64,000 nt of DNA from Paenibacillus amylolyticus (GCF_003719335.1 NZ_RIAS01000005.1:248001-312000), one strand, 5' to 3'; shown: positions 43,749 through 53,389, numbered from the stretch's first letter. A program made the numbers and translations. Notes: a model not told the origin generated them from the letters alone.

Positions 43749-44630
43749 ATGAGTCATGTAACTGTAGTTGTGGATACGCCAGCACAATTGGGAGAAGGAC
43801 CAAGCTGGGATGCGGAAAATAATCGTTTGTTATGGGTAGATATTGAAGGGTTTAAGGTACATGCATACGAACCCGAGACAGGTAAGGATCAGGCTTATGA
43901 TGTTGGTGAACATGTCGGAGCAGTGGTTCCCTATCGTGGAGATGAAGTGATCGTTGCACTACGAAGCGGCTTCTATACATATCATCTGCTCACGGGTGAG
44001 AAGCAAGCGATCGCGGACCCTGAGCAAGACAAAGCTACCAATCGGTTTAACGATGGAAAATGTGATGCATACGGTCGTTTTTGGGCTGGCACGATGAGCC
44101 TGAACAACGAGCAAAAGGCTGGATCGCTATATTGTCTGGAGGAAGGAAAGCCTGTACGCAATATGGTGCAGCAAGTATCCACCTCCAACGGTCTGGGTTG
44201 GAGCCCGAATCGTGAGTCCATGTATTATATCGATACGCCGACACGCTCCGTGGATCGTTTTGATTTTGATCTGGCTTCAGGTACGATCTCCAATCGGAAG
44301 AGTATCATTTCAGTTCCGGAAGATATGGGATTCCCCGATGGTATGACTGTGGATGCTGAGGGTATGCTGTGGGTGGCCCACTGGGGTGGAGGAAGAGTTA
44401 CACGCTGGAACCCGGAGACAGGGGAACTGTTGCAGCAGATTGAAGTGCCTGCAGATCAGGTGACTTCCTGTTGTTTTGGCGGCCCGAATCTTGAAGATTT
44501 ATATATCACTACCGCACGTATCGGAATTAAGGAAGAGCGCTTACAGGAAACGCCGCAAGCCGGTTCACTATTTGTCGTTAAGCCTGGTGTTCAAGGGCAG
44601 GAAACTCATGTTTATGGACGAAAAGCTTAA
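43749..44630 (+). CDS. SMP-30/gluconolactonase-family lactonase
   Basis: A 293-residue six-bladed propeller. The metal-binding and catalytic marks are LGEGPSWD (Glu), NRFNDGKCDAYGRFWAGTM (Asn and Asp) and STSNGLGWSPN, with FPDGMTVDAEG near residue 205. It probably opens a sugar lactone such as xylono-, arabino- or gluconolactone. ATG 43749 follows AAGGAG. Its partner dehydrogenase is not nearby. Confidence 0.85.
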   Translation: MSHVTVVVDTPAQLGEGPSWDAENNRLLWVDIEGFKVHAYEPETGKDQAYDVGEHVGAVVPYRGDEVIVALRSGFYTYHLLTGEKQAIADPEQDKATNRFNDGKCDAYGRFWAGTMSLNNEQKAGSLYCLEEGKPVRNMVQQVSTSNGLGWSPNRESMYYIDTPTRSVDRFDFDLASGTISNRKSIISVPEDMGFPDGMTVDAEGMLWVAHWGGGRVTRWNPETGELLQQIEVPADQVTSCCFGGPNLEDLYITTARIGIKEERLQETPQAGSLFVVKPGVQGQETHVYGRKA

Positions 44631-44664
44631 GCAAAGTCAGCAGAAAAAGTTATAGTGGGTTTAA

Positions 44665-44692
44665 AGGTGCTGTGAGAACAGCATCTTTTTTT
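44665..44692 (+). terminator. Terminator after the lactonase gene
   Basis: AGGTGCTGT, a GAGA loop and ACAGCATCT with one wobble pair, followed by seven T residues. Confidence 0.85.
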
Positions 44693-44976
44693 GTTTTGCT
44701 AAAGCAAAGAATTACAAATTTTTTTTGGAAAGTGGTTATTTGCACAGAGGGGAAAAACGTTTTCTATCGAATGTTATTATTGAAAGAATTATCCATTTTC
44801 CGGCGGCTTTCGATAACATTTGTAAGCGCTTAACAATGAAGCGAAGTGAAGGGAGGTGAGGCTCCTCTAAAGGATTAGGTATGGATTCGTCTGATACGCC
44901 ATCATCAGCAGGATGAGACAGCGGGGATAGACCGAATTGCCAAGATGTACAAACGTGAAAAGGAGGAGTTGTCGAG
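44693..44976. other. Leader and control region of the xyloglucanase
   Basis: About 280 nt holding a cre-like palindrome (listed) and AAAAGGAGG just before the start. A GGGAGG...CCTC hairpin lies near 44851-44867. I could not settle on a -35/-10 pair. No reading frame is supported. Confidence 0.5.
44820..44836. promoter_or_regulatory. Cre-like site upstream of the GH74 gene
   Basis: TTGTAAGCGCTTAACAA contains the palindromic AAGCGCTT core and matches the CcpA box TGTAAGCGCTTACA apart from one inserted A. It lies about 140 bp before the start of the xyloglucanase, consistent with glucose repression. Confidence 0.5.
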
Positions 44977-47900
44977 ATGAAAACGTGGATGAGCAAGTTC
45001 CGAATCCTGAGTTTAAGTGTGGCTATTGTTACAGCTTCACTGGGTGGTCTGGGGATGGCAGGAACTTCAGAGGCGGCGCCGAGTGAGGCCTACGAATGGA
45101 AAAGCGTCGTTACTGGCGGAGGCGGAGGTTTTATACCCGGCATCATCTTTAATGAATCTGAAAAGGACTTGATCTATGCACGCACCGATATAGGAGGAGC
45201 TTATCGCTGGAACCCGGTGGACAGCAGCTGGACTCCGCTTACTGACTTTGTAGGCTGGGACGACTGGAACAATAACGGGGTAGATGCACTCGCCTCCGAC
45301 CCTGTTGATCCGGATCGGGTGTATATGGCGGTAGGGACGTATACGAACTCATGGGTAAAAGACAACGGATATATCTTCCGTTCCACTGATCGCGGAGATA
45401 CGTGGGAGAAAACCGAGTTACCCTTCAAGGTTGGAGGGAACATGCCTGGACGTTCCATGGGGGAGCGCCTGGTTGTAGACCCGAATGATAACAGCATTTT
45501 GTATTTCGGAGCTCGCAGCGGCAACGGATTATGGAAAAGTACAGATTATGGGGTGACTTGGAGTGAAGTAACCAGTTTCCCGAATCCAGGTAACTATGTT
45601 GAAAACCCAGCCAATGAGTATACAAGTGACATCATAGGTCTGGCCTGGATCACTTTTGATGAAACAAGCGGCTCTGCGGGACAGGCCTCACAGACCATTT
45701 ATGTCGGCGTAGCTGATAAAAGTGAAAGTATATATCGCAGTACCAACGGCGGTTTGACCTGGACTGCTGTTCCTGGACAACCTACGGGTTATCTGCCTCA
45801 TCATGGGAAAATGGATGTAGATGGAAGTTTATATATAACCTACAGTAATGGTGCTGGCCCCTACGATGGGACGAAAGGGGATGTCTGGAAGCTGAATACA
45901 GCAACAGGTGTATGGAAGAACATCAGTCCTGTACCAAGCAGCAGTTCGGACAACTACTATGGTTATGGCGGCTTGGCCATTGATGCACAGGAGCTTGGTA
46001 CATTAATGGTTGCAACGCTTAATTCCTGGTGGCCGGATGCTATCCTGTTCCGAAGCAAGGATGGTGGAGATACTTGGACTCGGATATGGGATTTTGAAGG
46101 TTACCCTGACCGCAAATTCAGATATACGCAGGATATTTCCGCGGCGCCTTGGTTAACCTTCGGTGTGAATCCTGCACCGCCGGAAATCTCGCCTAAGCTG
46201 GGCTGGATGATTGCTGCTCTGGAAATTGATCCGTTTGATTCCGACCGATTGATGTATGGAACGGGGGCAACCATCTACGGAACCAACAATCTGACCGATT
46301 GGGACGAGGATAAGAAAATTAACATTTCCGTTATGGCCAAAGGCATTGAAGAAACCAATGTCATGGATTTGATTAGCCCGCCAAGCGGAGCGAATCTGCT
46401 CAGTGCACTCGGTGATGTTGCCGGGTTCCGTCATGATGATCTGACCAAAGCTCCAGCGACGATGTTTACGAATCCGAATTATCCTTCAACGGAGAGTATC
46501 GACTTTGCCGAATTGAGCCCGAACACGATGGTACGGGTGGGTAAAGCGGATTACACGGTTGATCCCAACGCGAAGTCTATTGGCTTATCGAGCGACGGTG
46601 GAAAAACGTGGTACAAAGCAAGCGCAGAGCCGTCAGGTACTGCCGGAGGCGGAACCGTTGCCATCTCGGCGACAGGCAACCGTCTGGTATGGAGCACATC
46701 GGATCGCGGTGTATTCCACTCTGCCGGCGGTAATTCATGGACGGCAAGCACGGGCATACCCGCTGGAGCCAAAGTCATTTCCGACAGAGTCAACCCGAGC
46801 AAGTTCTATGGCTTCGCCGCAGGGAAAATTTACGTGAGTGTTAATGGCGGAGCATCATTTACTGTATCTCCAGCTACCGGGCTCCCTGCCTCAGGCAATT
46901 CGGACCTCGACGCTGTACCAGGTGTAGAAGGAGAACTGTGGTTTGCTGGAGGGAATGAAGAAGAAGGACCCTATGGATTGTGGCACTCAACCGATTCTGG
47001 AGCGACCTTTACGAAACTTTCCAATGTAGAAGAAGCTGACAGCATCGGTTTTGGTAAAGCAGCTCCCGGGCAGAATGTTGTCGCCTTGTATGCCGTAGCA
47101 CAGATTGATGGAACTCGCGGATTTTTCCGTTCTGATGATGGTGGTACGAACTGGGTGAGAATCAATGATGATCAGCATCAGTACGCCCGAGTAACCACAA
47201 TTACAGGTGACCCGCGAATTTATGGCAGAGTCTATCTCGGTACCAACGGACGCGGAATACTGTATGCGGACCCGGTTAACGGCAATGGGGGCACACCAAC
47301 TGTCCCGAATTCGACCATTACCCCGGTAACGGCTCAATTTGATCTGAATGTGGATCAGCAGGCCAATATTCCTGTCACATTAACACTTAACGGTCATACA
47401 CTAACCTCTATTCGGAACGGAAATACGATACTTGTAGCCGGAACCGACTATACCGTTGCGGGTAACCAGGTTGTGCTTTCAAAAAACTATTTAGCCACAT
47501 TGTCCAAAGGATCAGCTGTGTTAACATTCCAGTTTAGTGCAGGCAATCCTGCGGTGCTGAACCTGACCATTAAGGATACAACAGTGGTCATCCCAGGTGG
47601 AACAATTCGCATCGAGATGTACAATGGAACAACGGCAGCTGCAGGCAGTTCAATCACTCCTAAATTCAGATTAACCAATACCGGCACGACCCCACTCAAT
47701 CTGTCCGATGTAAAAATTCGATATTACTATACGATTGACGGTAGTCAGCCTCAAAATTTCTTCTGCGATTGGGCTGCTGTGGGAAGTGCCAACATTACCG
47801 GTACGTTTAGTTCCATTACTCCGGCATTACCAGGAGCGGATCATGTGTTAGAAATCGGATTCAAGGCAACTGCGGGAACGCTGAACGCAGGACAGAGCAC

Positions 47901-48051
47901 GGAAATCCAGACTCGCTTTTCCAAAGACAATTGGACTAATTACAATCAAACGGACGATTATTCCTTTGAAGGAACGCATACCTCTTACGCTGATTGGTCT
48001 AAAGTAACAGGATATGTTGCCGGTCAGCTTGAATGGGGAATGGAGCCGTAA
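44977..48051 (+). CDS. Secreted xyloglucanase: GH74-X2-CBM3
   Basis: Cuts the glucan backbone of xyloglucan outside the cell. The 1024-residue product has a Sec signal peptide cut near residue 34, after the SEAA motif. GH74 occupies about 40-770, with the tandem beta-propeller repeats (SxDGGxTW, as in RSTDRGDTW and RSKDGGDTW); the catalytic Asp residues are probably D71 in YARTDIGGAYRW and D480 in LGDVAGFRHDD. An X2 Ig-like domain follows (about 776-868) and then a cellulose-binding CBM3 (about 873-1024, FCDWAAVGSANITG). The layout matches Paenibacillus XEG74 enzymes. Ribosome site AAAAGGAGG. It is a single-gene unit. Confidence 0.95.
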   Translation: MKTWMSKFRILSLSVAIVTASLGGLGMAGTSEAAPSEAYEWKSVVTGGGGGFIPGIIFNESEKDLIYARTDIGGAYRWNPVDSSWTPLTDFVGWDDWNNNGVDALASDPVDPDRVYMAVGTYTNSWVKDNGYIFRSTDRGDTWEKTELPFKVGGNMPGRSMGERLVVDPNDNSILYFGARSGNGLWKSTDYGVTWSEVTSFPNPGNYVENPANEYTSDIIGLAWITFDETSGSAGQASQTIYVGVADKSESIYRSTNGGLTWTAVPGQPTGYLPHHGKMDVDGSLYITYSNGAGPYDGTKGDVWKLNTATGVWKNISPVPSSSSDNYYGYGGLAIDAQELGTLMVATLNSWWPDAILFRSKDGGDTWTRIWDFEGYPDRKFRYTQDISAAPWLTFGVNPAPPEISPKLGWMIAALEIDPFDSDRLMYGTGATIYGTNNLTDWDEDKKINISVMAKGIEETNVMDLISPPSGANLLSALGDVAGFRHDDLTKAPATMFTNPNYPSTESIDFAELSPNTMVRVGKADYTVDPNAKSIGLSSDGGKTWYKASAEPSGTAGGGTVAISATGNRLVWSTSDRGVFHSAGGNSWTASTGIPAGAKVISDRVNPSKFYGFAAGKIYVSVNGGASFTVSPATGLPASGNSDLDAVPGVEGELWFAGGNEEEGPYGLWHSTDSGATFTKLSNVEEADSIGFGKAAPGQNVVALYAVAQIDGTRGFFRSDDGGTNWVRINDDQHQYARVTTITGDPRIYGRVYLGTNGRGILYADPVNGNGGTPTVPNSTITPVTAQFDLNVDQQANIPVTLTLNGHTLTSIRNGNTILVAGTDYTVAGNQVVLSKNYLATLSKGSAVLTFQFSAGNPAVLNLTIKDTTVVIPGGTIRIEMYNGTTAAAGSSITPKFRLTNTGTTPLNLSDVKIRYYYTIDGSQPQNFFCDWAAVGSANITGTFSSITPALPGADHVLEIGFKATAGTLNAGQSTEIQTRFSKDNWTNYNQTDDYSFEGTHTSYADWSKVTGYVAGQLEWGMEP

Positions 48052-48087
48052 CATTCGGTCCGTGAATGAATTGAGAAAATAAAAATG

Positions 48088-48144
48088 AACAAGAGGTCTC
48101 AAGATGCCCAATTAGGTCGTGGCGTTTTTGGGACTTCTTGTTTT
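48088..48144 (+). terminator. Terminator of the GH74 gene
   Basis: A 15-bp stem with two wobble pairs (AACAAGAGGTCTCAA with TTGGGACTTCTTGTT) and a 25-nt loop, followed by TTTT. Confidence 0.7.
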
Positions 48145-48150
48145 GTCGAA

Positions 48151-48168
48151 TTATAGTGTAAACTATAA
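48151..48168. promoter_or_regulatory. Inverted repeat just upstream of the yesN promoter
   Basis: TTATAGT, a GTAA spacer and ACTATAA form a perfect 7-bp inverted repeat that ends 10 bp before the -35 box. The position suits an activator site, but its protein is unknown. Confidence 0.4.
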
Positions 48169-48178
48169 GTAGTTACTA

Positions 48179-48207
48179 TTGCTTAAACATAGGATTTAAG
48201 ATATAAC
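48179..48207 (+). promoter_or_regulatory. Promoter of the yesN-yesM unit
   Basis: TTGCTT (48179-48184), a 17-nt spacer and TATAAC (48202-48207). This gives a leader of about 115 nt before the response-regulator start. Confidence 0.6.
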
Positions 48208-48327
48208 AATATGTACGATTATTATAATGTTCATGTAACCGCTAACAAGAACAACTTCAATAACCAACATATAGAGGGTTAAACGGTACAGATATAGAGT
48301 GATAGAAGAGACAGGGGGGTCGCGATC

Positions 48328-49869
48328 ATGAACCGGTTGTGCAAGGTGCTGATTGTTGACGATGAATTTCTGGTTAGACAGGGTATTAAGCACCACATGA
48401 ACTGGGAAGCTGAAGGGTTTAATATTGTCGGAGAAGCATCCAATGGCGAAGAGGGCTTGCAACAGGTGGCGTTGTTAAAACCGGATATTGTCATTACCGA
48501 CATCGTGATGCCTGTTATGGACGGTGAAACTTTTGTTCGTACACTCAAAGCGGGTTATCCGCATATTGAGGTTATTGTGCTGAGCAGTTTCAGTGAATTT
48601 GAATATGTTCGATCTACATTGCAGCATGGAGCGGCAGATTACATATTGAAGCCCAAGCTGGACACGAATGAACTTCTGGAAGTGCTAAGACGTACGGCAG
48701 GCAAAATACCGGAGCTTCAATATGAGCCTTCCCATGATGGCTGGCGTCTTGGTCAGTTAATGGAGAAAATGTTGTCCGGATTTACGCTGGACGAAGACAA
48801 CGAAATGCCTGTTATTCGGGAAAACTTTCCGTTAGGCGCTTTTCGTTTACTCGCATTTCAGGTGGCTGAAGGCAGTTTGAAAAATCAGGATCATGAACAG
48901 ATTGAAGCTGAGGTTCGAAAACGGATGCCTGAGATTGAATGTGCCATTTTACCAGCTGACAGCCAATTGTCTGTTATGTTGCTGAACATGAAACCTGAGC
49001 AAGATGAAGGTACGGTTGAACAGGTCAGGGAATGGGCTTCGGAAGCAGGAGCAGGACAGAATTCTCCGGTGTGGGTGCTTAGTGAGAGATTTCATCCTTT
49101 TGAAAAGATGGGAACCATCTATCGTGAGCGTCTGCTTAAATTAATGGAGTTTTGCTTCTATTATACGAATCGTGCGATTCTAATTGATGGTGAGCTTCCG
49201 CCAATGCATCCTGCTGGGTATCAATTCAACGTCAATATGTTTTTGCAGCATGTAAAACGCAATCGGGTGGAAACGGCCAAAGAATATTTGCATGAACATG
49301 CAGCGACACTAGGGAGAGACTACATTGCTGATGTATTTGAGATCAAATCATTTTTGGGTAACTTGATCTTTAATGTTACGATTACTTTGGCAGATATGGA
49401 TGTGCAGTCAGCAGGGCTTGAAGAGAGTAAATATACGTATTTTAAAAATGTGGATGGAGCGTCGACGCTTTCAGAAGTGATGCTGGTTCTGGATCAATTC
49501 ATGACGGAGGTTCAGGAATGTGTTTCCGGTTCAGGGGGCAAACGAAGTGATCCGAATATGACCATGTTGCTGGATTACATGCATGCAAACTATGACCAGC
49601 CCTTGGGACTGTCCGAAGTGGCCAAACATTTTCATTTTAACCCGTCATATCTATCCAGTTACTTCTCGTCACATAAGAAAGAAGGATTTAATGAATATCT
49701 GAATAAGATTCGCATTGAGAAAGCGGAGGAATTGCTGCGATCGGATGATGTCACGATATCGGAAATTAGCAGCATGGTAGGGTATTCAGATCACAGTTAC
49801 TTCTGTAAAGTGTTCAAAAAATTCACGGGACTATCTCCAAGTCGCTATCGGCGTAAATTTTGGGCTTAA
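48328..49869 (+). CDS. YesN-type response regulator (REC plus AraC HTH)
   Basis: A 513-residue regulator. The receiver has VDDEFLVRQG and ITDIVMPVMDG with the phosphoacceptor D58. A middle region of about 270 residues has no clear motif, as usual in this family. The C-terminal AraC double HTH lies at about 415-510 (PLGLSEVAKHFHFNPSYLSSYF and ISEISSMVGYSDHSYFCKVFK). The kinase gene follows 23 nt later. The ABC importer genes just downstream are the probable target. Confidence 0.93.
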   Translation: MNRLCKVLIVDDEFLVRQGIKHHMNWEAEGFNIVGEASNGEEGLQQVALLKPDIVITDIVMPVMDGETFVRTLKAGYPHIEVIVLSSFSEFEYVRSTLQHGAADYILKPKLDTNELLEVLRRTAGKIPELQYEPSHDGWRLGQLMEKMLSGFTLDEDNEMPVIRENFPLGAFRLLAFQVAEGSLKNQDHEQIEAEVRKRMPEIECAILPADSQLSVMLLNMKPEQDEGTVEQVREWASEAGAGQNSPVWVLSERFHPFEKMGTIYRERLLKLMEFCFYYTNRAILIDGELPPMHPAGYQFNVNMFLQHVKRNRVETAKEYLHEHAATLGRDYIADVFEIKSFLGNLIFNVTITLADMDVQSAGLEESKYTYFKNVDGASTLSEVMLVLDQFMTEVQECVSGSGGKRSDPNMTMLLDYMHANYDQPLGLSEVAKHFHFNPSYLSSYFSSHKKEGFNEYLNKIRIEKAEELLRSDDVTISEISSMVGYSDHSYFCKVFKKFTGLSPSRYRRKFWA

Positions 49870-49892
49870 CTAGAAATGGATGAGATTACTTC

Positions 49893-51662
49893 ATGAAAAA
49901 GTGGAAAAATGGCTTGTCGCGTCTCGGATTGTTCCCCAAGCTAATTCTGGTTATGGTTGTCAGTATAGTTCTGGTATCGGTGCTTATATTGTGGACAACG
50001 ATTCATATGTCGACCAACCTGTTTACTGAAACGTTCAGTATCACGAATTCGAAGGTGCTGAGCCAGATTAAAACGAATTTTGATGCGTTTAACGACTCTA
50101 TTGCTGCGGTGACGAACAATGTAGCGCAAAGTGGAGCTATTCGGGGGTTTCTATCGGATGGGGATGGGGATTCGGTTACCATGTCCAAATCGTATTACAG
50201 TATGCGTGAAACGATGAAGCGGGTTCAGTCCATCATTGAGTTTTATGAAGTAGGTATAACGATTGCAGGGGTAAATGGACGAAGTTTTTCGACTAATCCC
50301 TCATACATCCAGAAAACAGCGGAAGAATTAAAACAGGATAAGATTACGAAGGCAGCGACCGAATCGCCCAGCCGTCTAATCTTCGATGACTATCAGGCCC
50401 AAACCAAAGAGGGTACATTGCAAATGATCTCTGCGACCAAATCGTTGACGGATCGAACCCGAAGCAGAATTTATGGTACGGTTTATATCACGATGAGAGA
50501 AGAGTCATTCCGTCAGTTCTATGCTAATTTTACAAGTCGGGGCAATGACGTCGTCATCATGAATGAAAAAGGCGAGATCGTATCCTCTAACCGGGAAGAC
50601 TGGATTGGCACGACTCAACCTGAACTGTTATCATATGCCGAAACCATAAATGAAACGGCACCCAAAAACATTACGGCACGAGTCATGGGGCAGGATAGCA
50701 TCATATTATCTGAATATTTGCCCTTTTACCGTTTGTATATGGTGAACATCGTGGATAAGGAATCTGCGATGGGACAGCTCATTGATATGAAAACGGTCGC
50801 GTTGATCTGTGCTGCGATTGTGTTTGCGGCTCTGTTGCTGGTATTCCTGATTACGAGTCAGATGACGAAGTCGCTGCGCAGACTGGTCAAACAGATGTCC
50901 AACATTACGAAGAGCGATCTGGATAACTATATCCCGATCAGCGGCAGTTATGAGAGCAGGCAGTTAGGTCATGCCTACAATTATATGCTGGATGAATTGC
51001 ATGATTACGTGGATCAGCTTGTACAGACGCAACGGGAGCAACGTAATGCTGAGCTTGCGGCGCTTCAGAGCCAGATTAATCCTCATTTCCTGTATAACAC
51101 CTTGGCTTCTGTCAAAGTTCTGGTACAGCAAGGAAACAAAGACCGGGCCGCGGAGACGATTAATGCACTGATTGGTTTGTTGCAAAATACGATTAGTGAT
51201 GTCAGAGAAACGGTGACGGTAGAGCAAGAAGTCGAGAACCTGAAAAACTATGTCTTTATTAATCATGTGCGTTATGGTGGACGGATTAAAGCAGCCTTTT
51301 ACGTGGCACCGGACTGCACGCATTATCATGTTCCCAAGCTGGTGATTCAGCCATTTATCGAAAATGCCTTCTTCCATGGCTTTATCAAAAAGGAAACAGG
51401 CACGATCCATGTGATGGTTTCCCGCGCGGGAGAATCATTAGTGTGCGAGATTATGGATAATGGAGATGGCATTGAAGGACTTAATGTAGAAGGGGCACTG
51501 CCCAATCCGAAAAATAATCGTCAGCTATTCAGCGGTATAGGGATTCGAAACGTCCATGACCGAATTGAGCTTCTGTATGGCTCACCCTATGGTGTGACGA
51601 TTATGAGCAACGTCGGAGAGGGGACGAGAGTCACTGTAACGCTGCCGCTGATTACAAGTTAA
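49893..51662 (+). CDS. YesM-type sensor histidine kinase
   Basis: A 589-residue membrane kinase of the LytS/YesM class. Segment 1 is at about 15-38, an extracellular sensing domain extends to about 300, segment 2 is near 303-326, then HAMP, a short coiled coil, and the His_kinase motif LQSQINPHFLYNTL with H398, followed by an HATPase_c domain with NAFFHG, DNGDGI and GIGIRNV. It should sense an extracellular sugar or a loaded binding protein and pass phosphate to the upstream response regulator. Confidence 0.93.
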   Translation: MKKWKNGLSRLGLFPKLILVMVVSIVLVSVLILWTTIHMSTNLFTETFSITNSKVLSQIKTNFDAFNDSIAAVTNNVAQSGAIRGFLSDGDGDSVTMSKSYYSMRETMKRVQSIIEFYEVGITIAGVNGRSFSTNPSYIQKTAEELKQDKITKAATESPSRLIFDDYQAQTKEGTLQMISATKSLTDRTRSRIYGTVYITMREESFRQFYANFTSRGNDVVIMNEKGEIVSSNREDWIGTTQPELLSYAETINETAPKNITARVMGQDSIILSEYLPFYRLYMVNIVDKESAMGQLIDMKTVALICAAIVFAALLLVFLITSQMTKSLRRLVKQMSNITKSDLDNYIPISGSYESRQLGHAYNYMLDELHDYVDQLVQTQREQRNAELAALQSQINPHFLYNTLASVKVLVQQGNKDRAAETINALIGLLQNTISDVRETVTVEQEVENLKNYVFINHVRYGGRIKAAFYVAPDCTHYHVPKLVIQPFIENAFFHGFIKKETGTIHVMVSRAGESLVCEIMDNGDGIEGLNVEGALPNPKNNRQLFSGIGIRNVHDRIELLYGSPYGVTIMSNVGEGTRVTVTLPLITS

Positions 51663-51691
51663 ATAGCTCATAGACATTTCAAAATTCACGG

Positions 51692-51729
51692 ACCCTTCAT
51701 TTCTGATACCCAGAGATGAGGGGTTTTTT
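51692..51729 (+). terminator. Terminator of the yesN-yesM unit
   Basis: A 13-bp stem with two wobble pairs (ACCCTTCATTTCT with AGAGATGAGGGGT) followed by six T residues, 29 nt after the kinase stop. Confidence 0.8.
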
Positions 51730-51820
51730 ATATTCCAAATCATAAACGACTTGCATAGTTGTAAAATGTTCAGCTCAAAATAGTACAAAATCAAAAGAAA
51801 GTACAAAAAACCAAATTATG

Positions 51821-51834
51821 TGCAACCGTTTTCT
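51821..51834. promoter_or_regulatory. Cre-like site 1 upstream of the ABC importer
   Basis: TGCAACCGTTTTCT fits all core positions of the CcpA box (TGNAANCGNWNNCW). About 160 bp before the binding-protein start. Confidence 0.5.
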
Positions 51835-51928
51835 GTAAAGGTTTTCATTGTGGCAATAAGAAGACAAATCTGCACAAAATTTTTACTAACGAATGGAGAA
51901 ATGGGAATGATAAGATGAATACATCGAA

Positions 51929-51942
51929 AGCAACCGCTTTCA
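51929..51942. promoter_or_regulatory. Cre-like site 2 upstream of the ABC importer
   Basis: Read on the minus strand, TGAAAGCGGTTGCT fits the core of the CcpA box. It is about 52 bp before the start codon. Two sites on one short region make CcpA control of the importer more believable. The rest of the 51730-51993 interval is AT-rich with no supported gene. Confidence 0.55.
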
Positions 51943-51993
51943 GAAAACGCAAACAAATTTACAAACAAAGAGGTCGAAGGGGAGTTGAATGGT

Positions 51994-53292
51994 TTGAAAA
52001 AAATGTGGGTATTGATGCTCGTAACGGTATTGCTGTTGTCCGCATGTTCATCCGGCGGTGGAGGTAAAGAAGCTGCTAGCGGTGGTGGCGGCGAGAAAGC
52101 AAAAGAAATTACGATCTGGGCTTGGGATAAAGCATTTAACGTCGCTGCTCTGGAGCAAGCTAAAGCCATTTATCAAAAAGAAAACCCTGATCTGAAAATC
52201 AACATCATTGAGAATGCTCAAGATGCGATCATTCAGAAGCTGAACACTGGATTGAACTCCGGAACAAGCAGCGGTCTGCCAAACGTAGTTCTGATTGAAG
52301 ACTATCGTGCACAAAGCTTCCTGAGTGCTTATCCAGATGCGTTCAAAGATTTGTCTTCGACAATCAAAGCTTCCGATTTTGCAGAGTATAAAATTGGACC
52401 AACTTCTTATGAAGGTAAACAATACGGGATTCCGTTTGACTCCGGCGTAGCTGGTTTGTACTACAGAACAGACTTGCTTGAGCAAGCAGGCTACAAAGCT
52501 GCTGATCTGCAAGATATCACATGGGATGATTACATCAAAATCGGTGAAGCTGTAAAAGCAAAAACGGGTAAAGAGCTTCTGTCTCTGGACCCGAACGACC
52601 TGGGTATCATCCGTATGATGATCCAAACTGCAGGTAAATGGTACACAGCTGAAGATGGTAAAACACCTGATCTGAACAACAACCCTGCATTGAAAGAAGC
52701 GTTCGAAACATACAAAAAAATGATGGATGCTAACGTTGTTAAATTGCACTCCGACTGGAGCCAATTCGTTGCCAATGCCAATAACGGTGACGTAGCAACA
52801 ATTCCTACAGGTAACTGGTTCTCACCATCCGTTCGTCAAGAAGCTTCCCAATCCGGTAAATGGGCTGTAGCTCCAATGCCGAAAATGGCTGGTCAAGCAA
52901 ACTCTGTACACGCATCCAACTTGGGTGGTAGCTCATGGTATATCATGAACGATGTTCCTGGTGCAGATCAAGCGGCTGACTTCATGGCTAAAACTTTTGG
53001 TTCTGACAAAGAGTTGTATCAAGAATTGTTGACTAAAATCGGTGCAATCGGTACGTACACACCGGCTGTTGATGGTGATGCATACAACAAACCAGACGAG
53101 TTCTTCAGTGGTCAAAAAATCTTCGCTGATTTTGCTAACTGGACTAAAGAAATTCCAAAAGTAAACTATGGTAGCAACACTTATGCAATTGAAGATATCT
53201 TGGTTGTTGAAATGCAAGCATACCTGAACGGTAAATCCATTGATGACGTTCTGAATGATGCGCAAAAACAAGCTGAGGCACAATTAAACTAA
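51994..53292 (+). CDS. Sugar ABC transporter solute-binding lipoprotein
   Basis: About 432 residues; family 1 (MalE/UgpB-like) binding protein. The lipoprotein signal ends LLLSACSS with the lipidated Cys near residue 18, followed by a flexible Ser/Gly linker, and the mature part opens EITIWAWDK with FNVAALEQAKAIYQKENP. The TTG at 51994, nine nt after AAGGGGAG, is the likely start. Codon use is strongly biased, as in abundant proteins. It should bind oligosaccharides, probably from xyloglucan or galactan, for two permeases downstream. Confidence 0.93.
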   Translation: MKKMWVLMLVTVLLLSACSSGGGGKEAASGGGGEKAKEITIWAWDKAFNVAALEQAKAIYQKENPDLKINIIENAQDAIIQKLNTGLNSGTSSGLPNVVLIEDYRAQSFLSAYPDAFKDLSSTIKASDFAEYKIGPTSYEGKQYGIPFDSGVAGLYYRTDLLEQAGYKAADLQDITWDDYIKIGEAVKAKTGKELLSLDPNDLGIIRMMIQTAGKWYTAEDGKTPDLNNNPALKEAFETYKKMMDANVVKLHSDWSQFVANANNGDVATIPTGNWFSPSVRQEASQSGKWAVAPMPKMAGQANSVHASNLGGSSWYIMNDVPGADQAADFMAKTFGSDKELYQELLTKIGAIGTYTPAVDGDAYNKPDEFFSGQKIFADFANWTKEIPKVNYGSNTYAIEDILVVEMQAYLNGKSIDDVLNDAQKQAEAQLN

Positions 53293-53310
53293 TATCCCAA
53301 GGTAACTTAT

Positions 53311-53389
53311 AGAACCTAGGAAACAACGGAGCCATCTCCCTTGTCCGGCGCAAGTCGAGCTGGACATGGTGAGAGGCTCTGTAGGTTCT
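53311..53389 (+). other. Long stem-loop between binding-protein and permease genes
   Basis: AGAACCTA (53311-53318) pairs perfectly with TAGGTTCT (53382-53389), and inside it GAGCC, TCTC and TGTCC on the left pair with GGACA, GAGA and GGCTC on the right. There is no T run, so it is not a normal terminator. Such hairpins often protect the upstream message and lower expression of the permeases relative to the binding protein. Confidence 0.6.

Noticed and set aside
48088-48144. Insertion-element end suggested by the long inverted repeat
   Set aside because: The loop is short, no target duplication is seen and the T run places it as a terminator.
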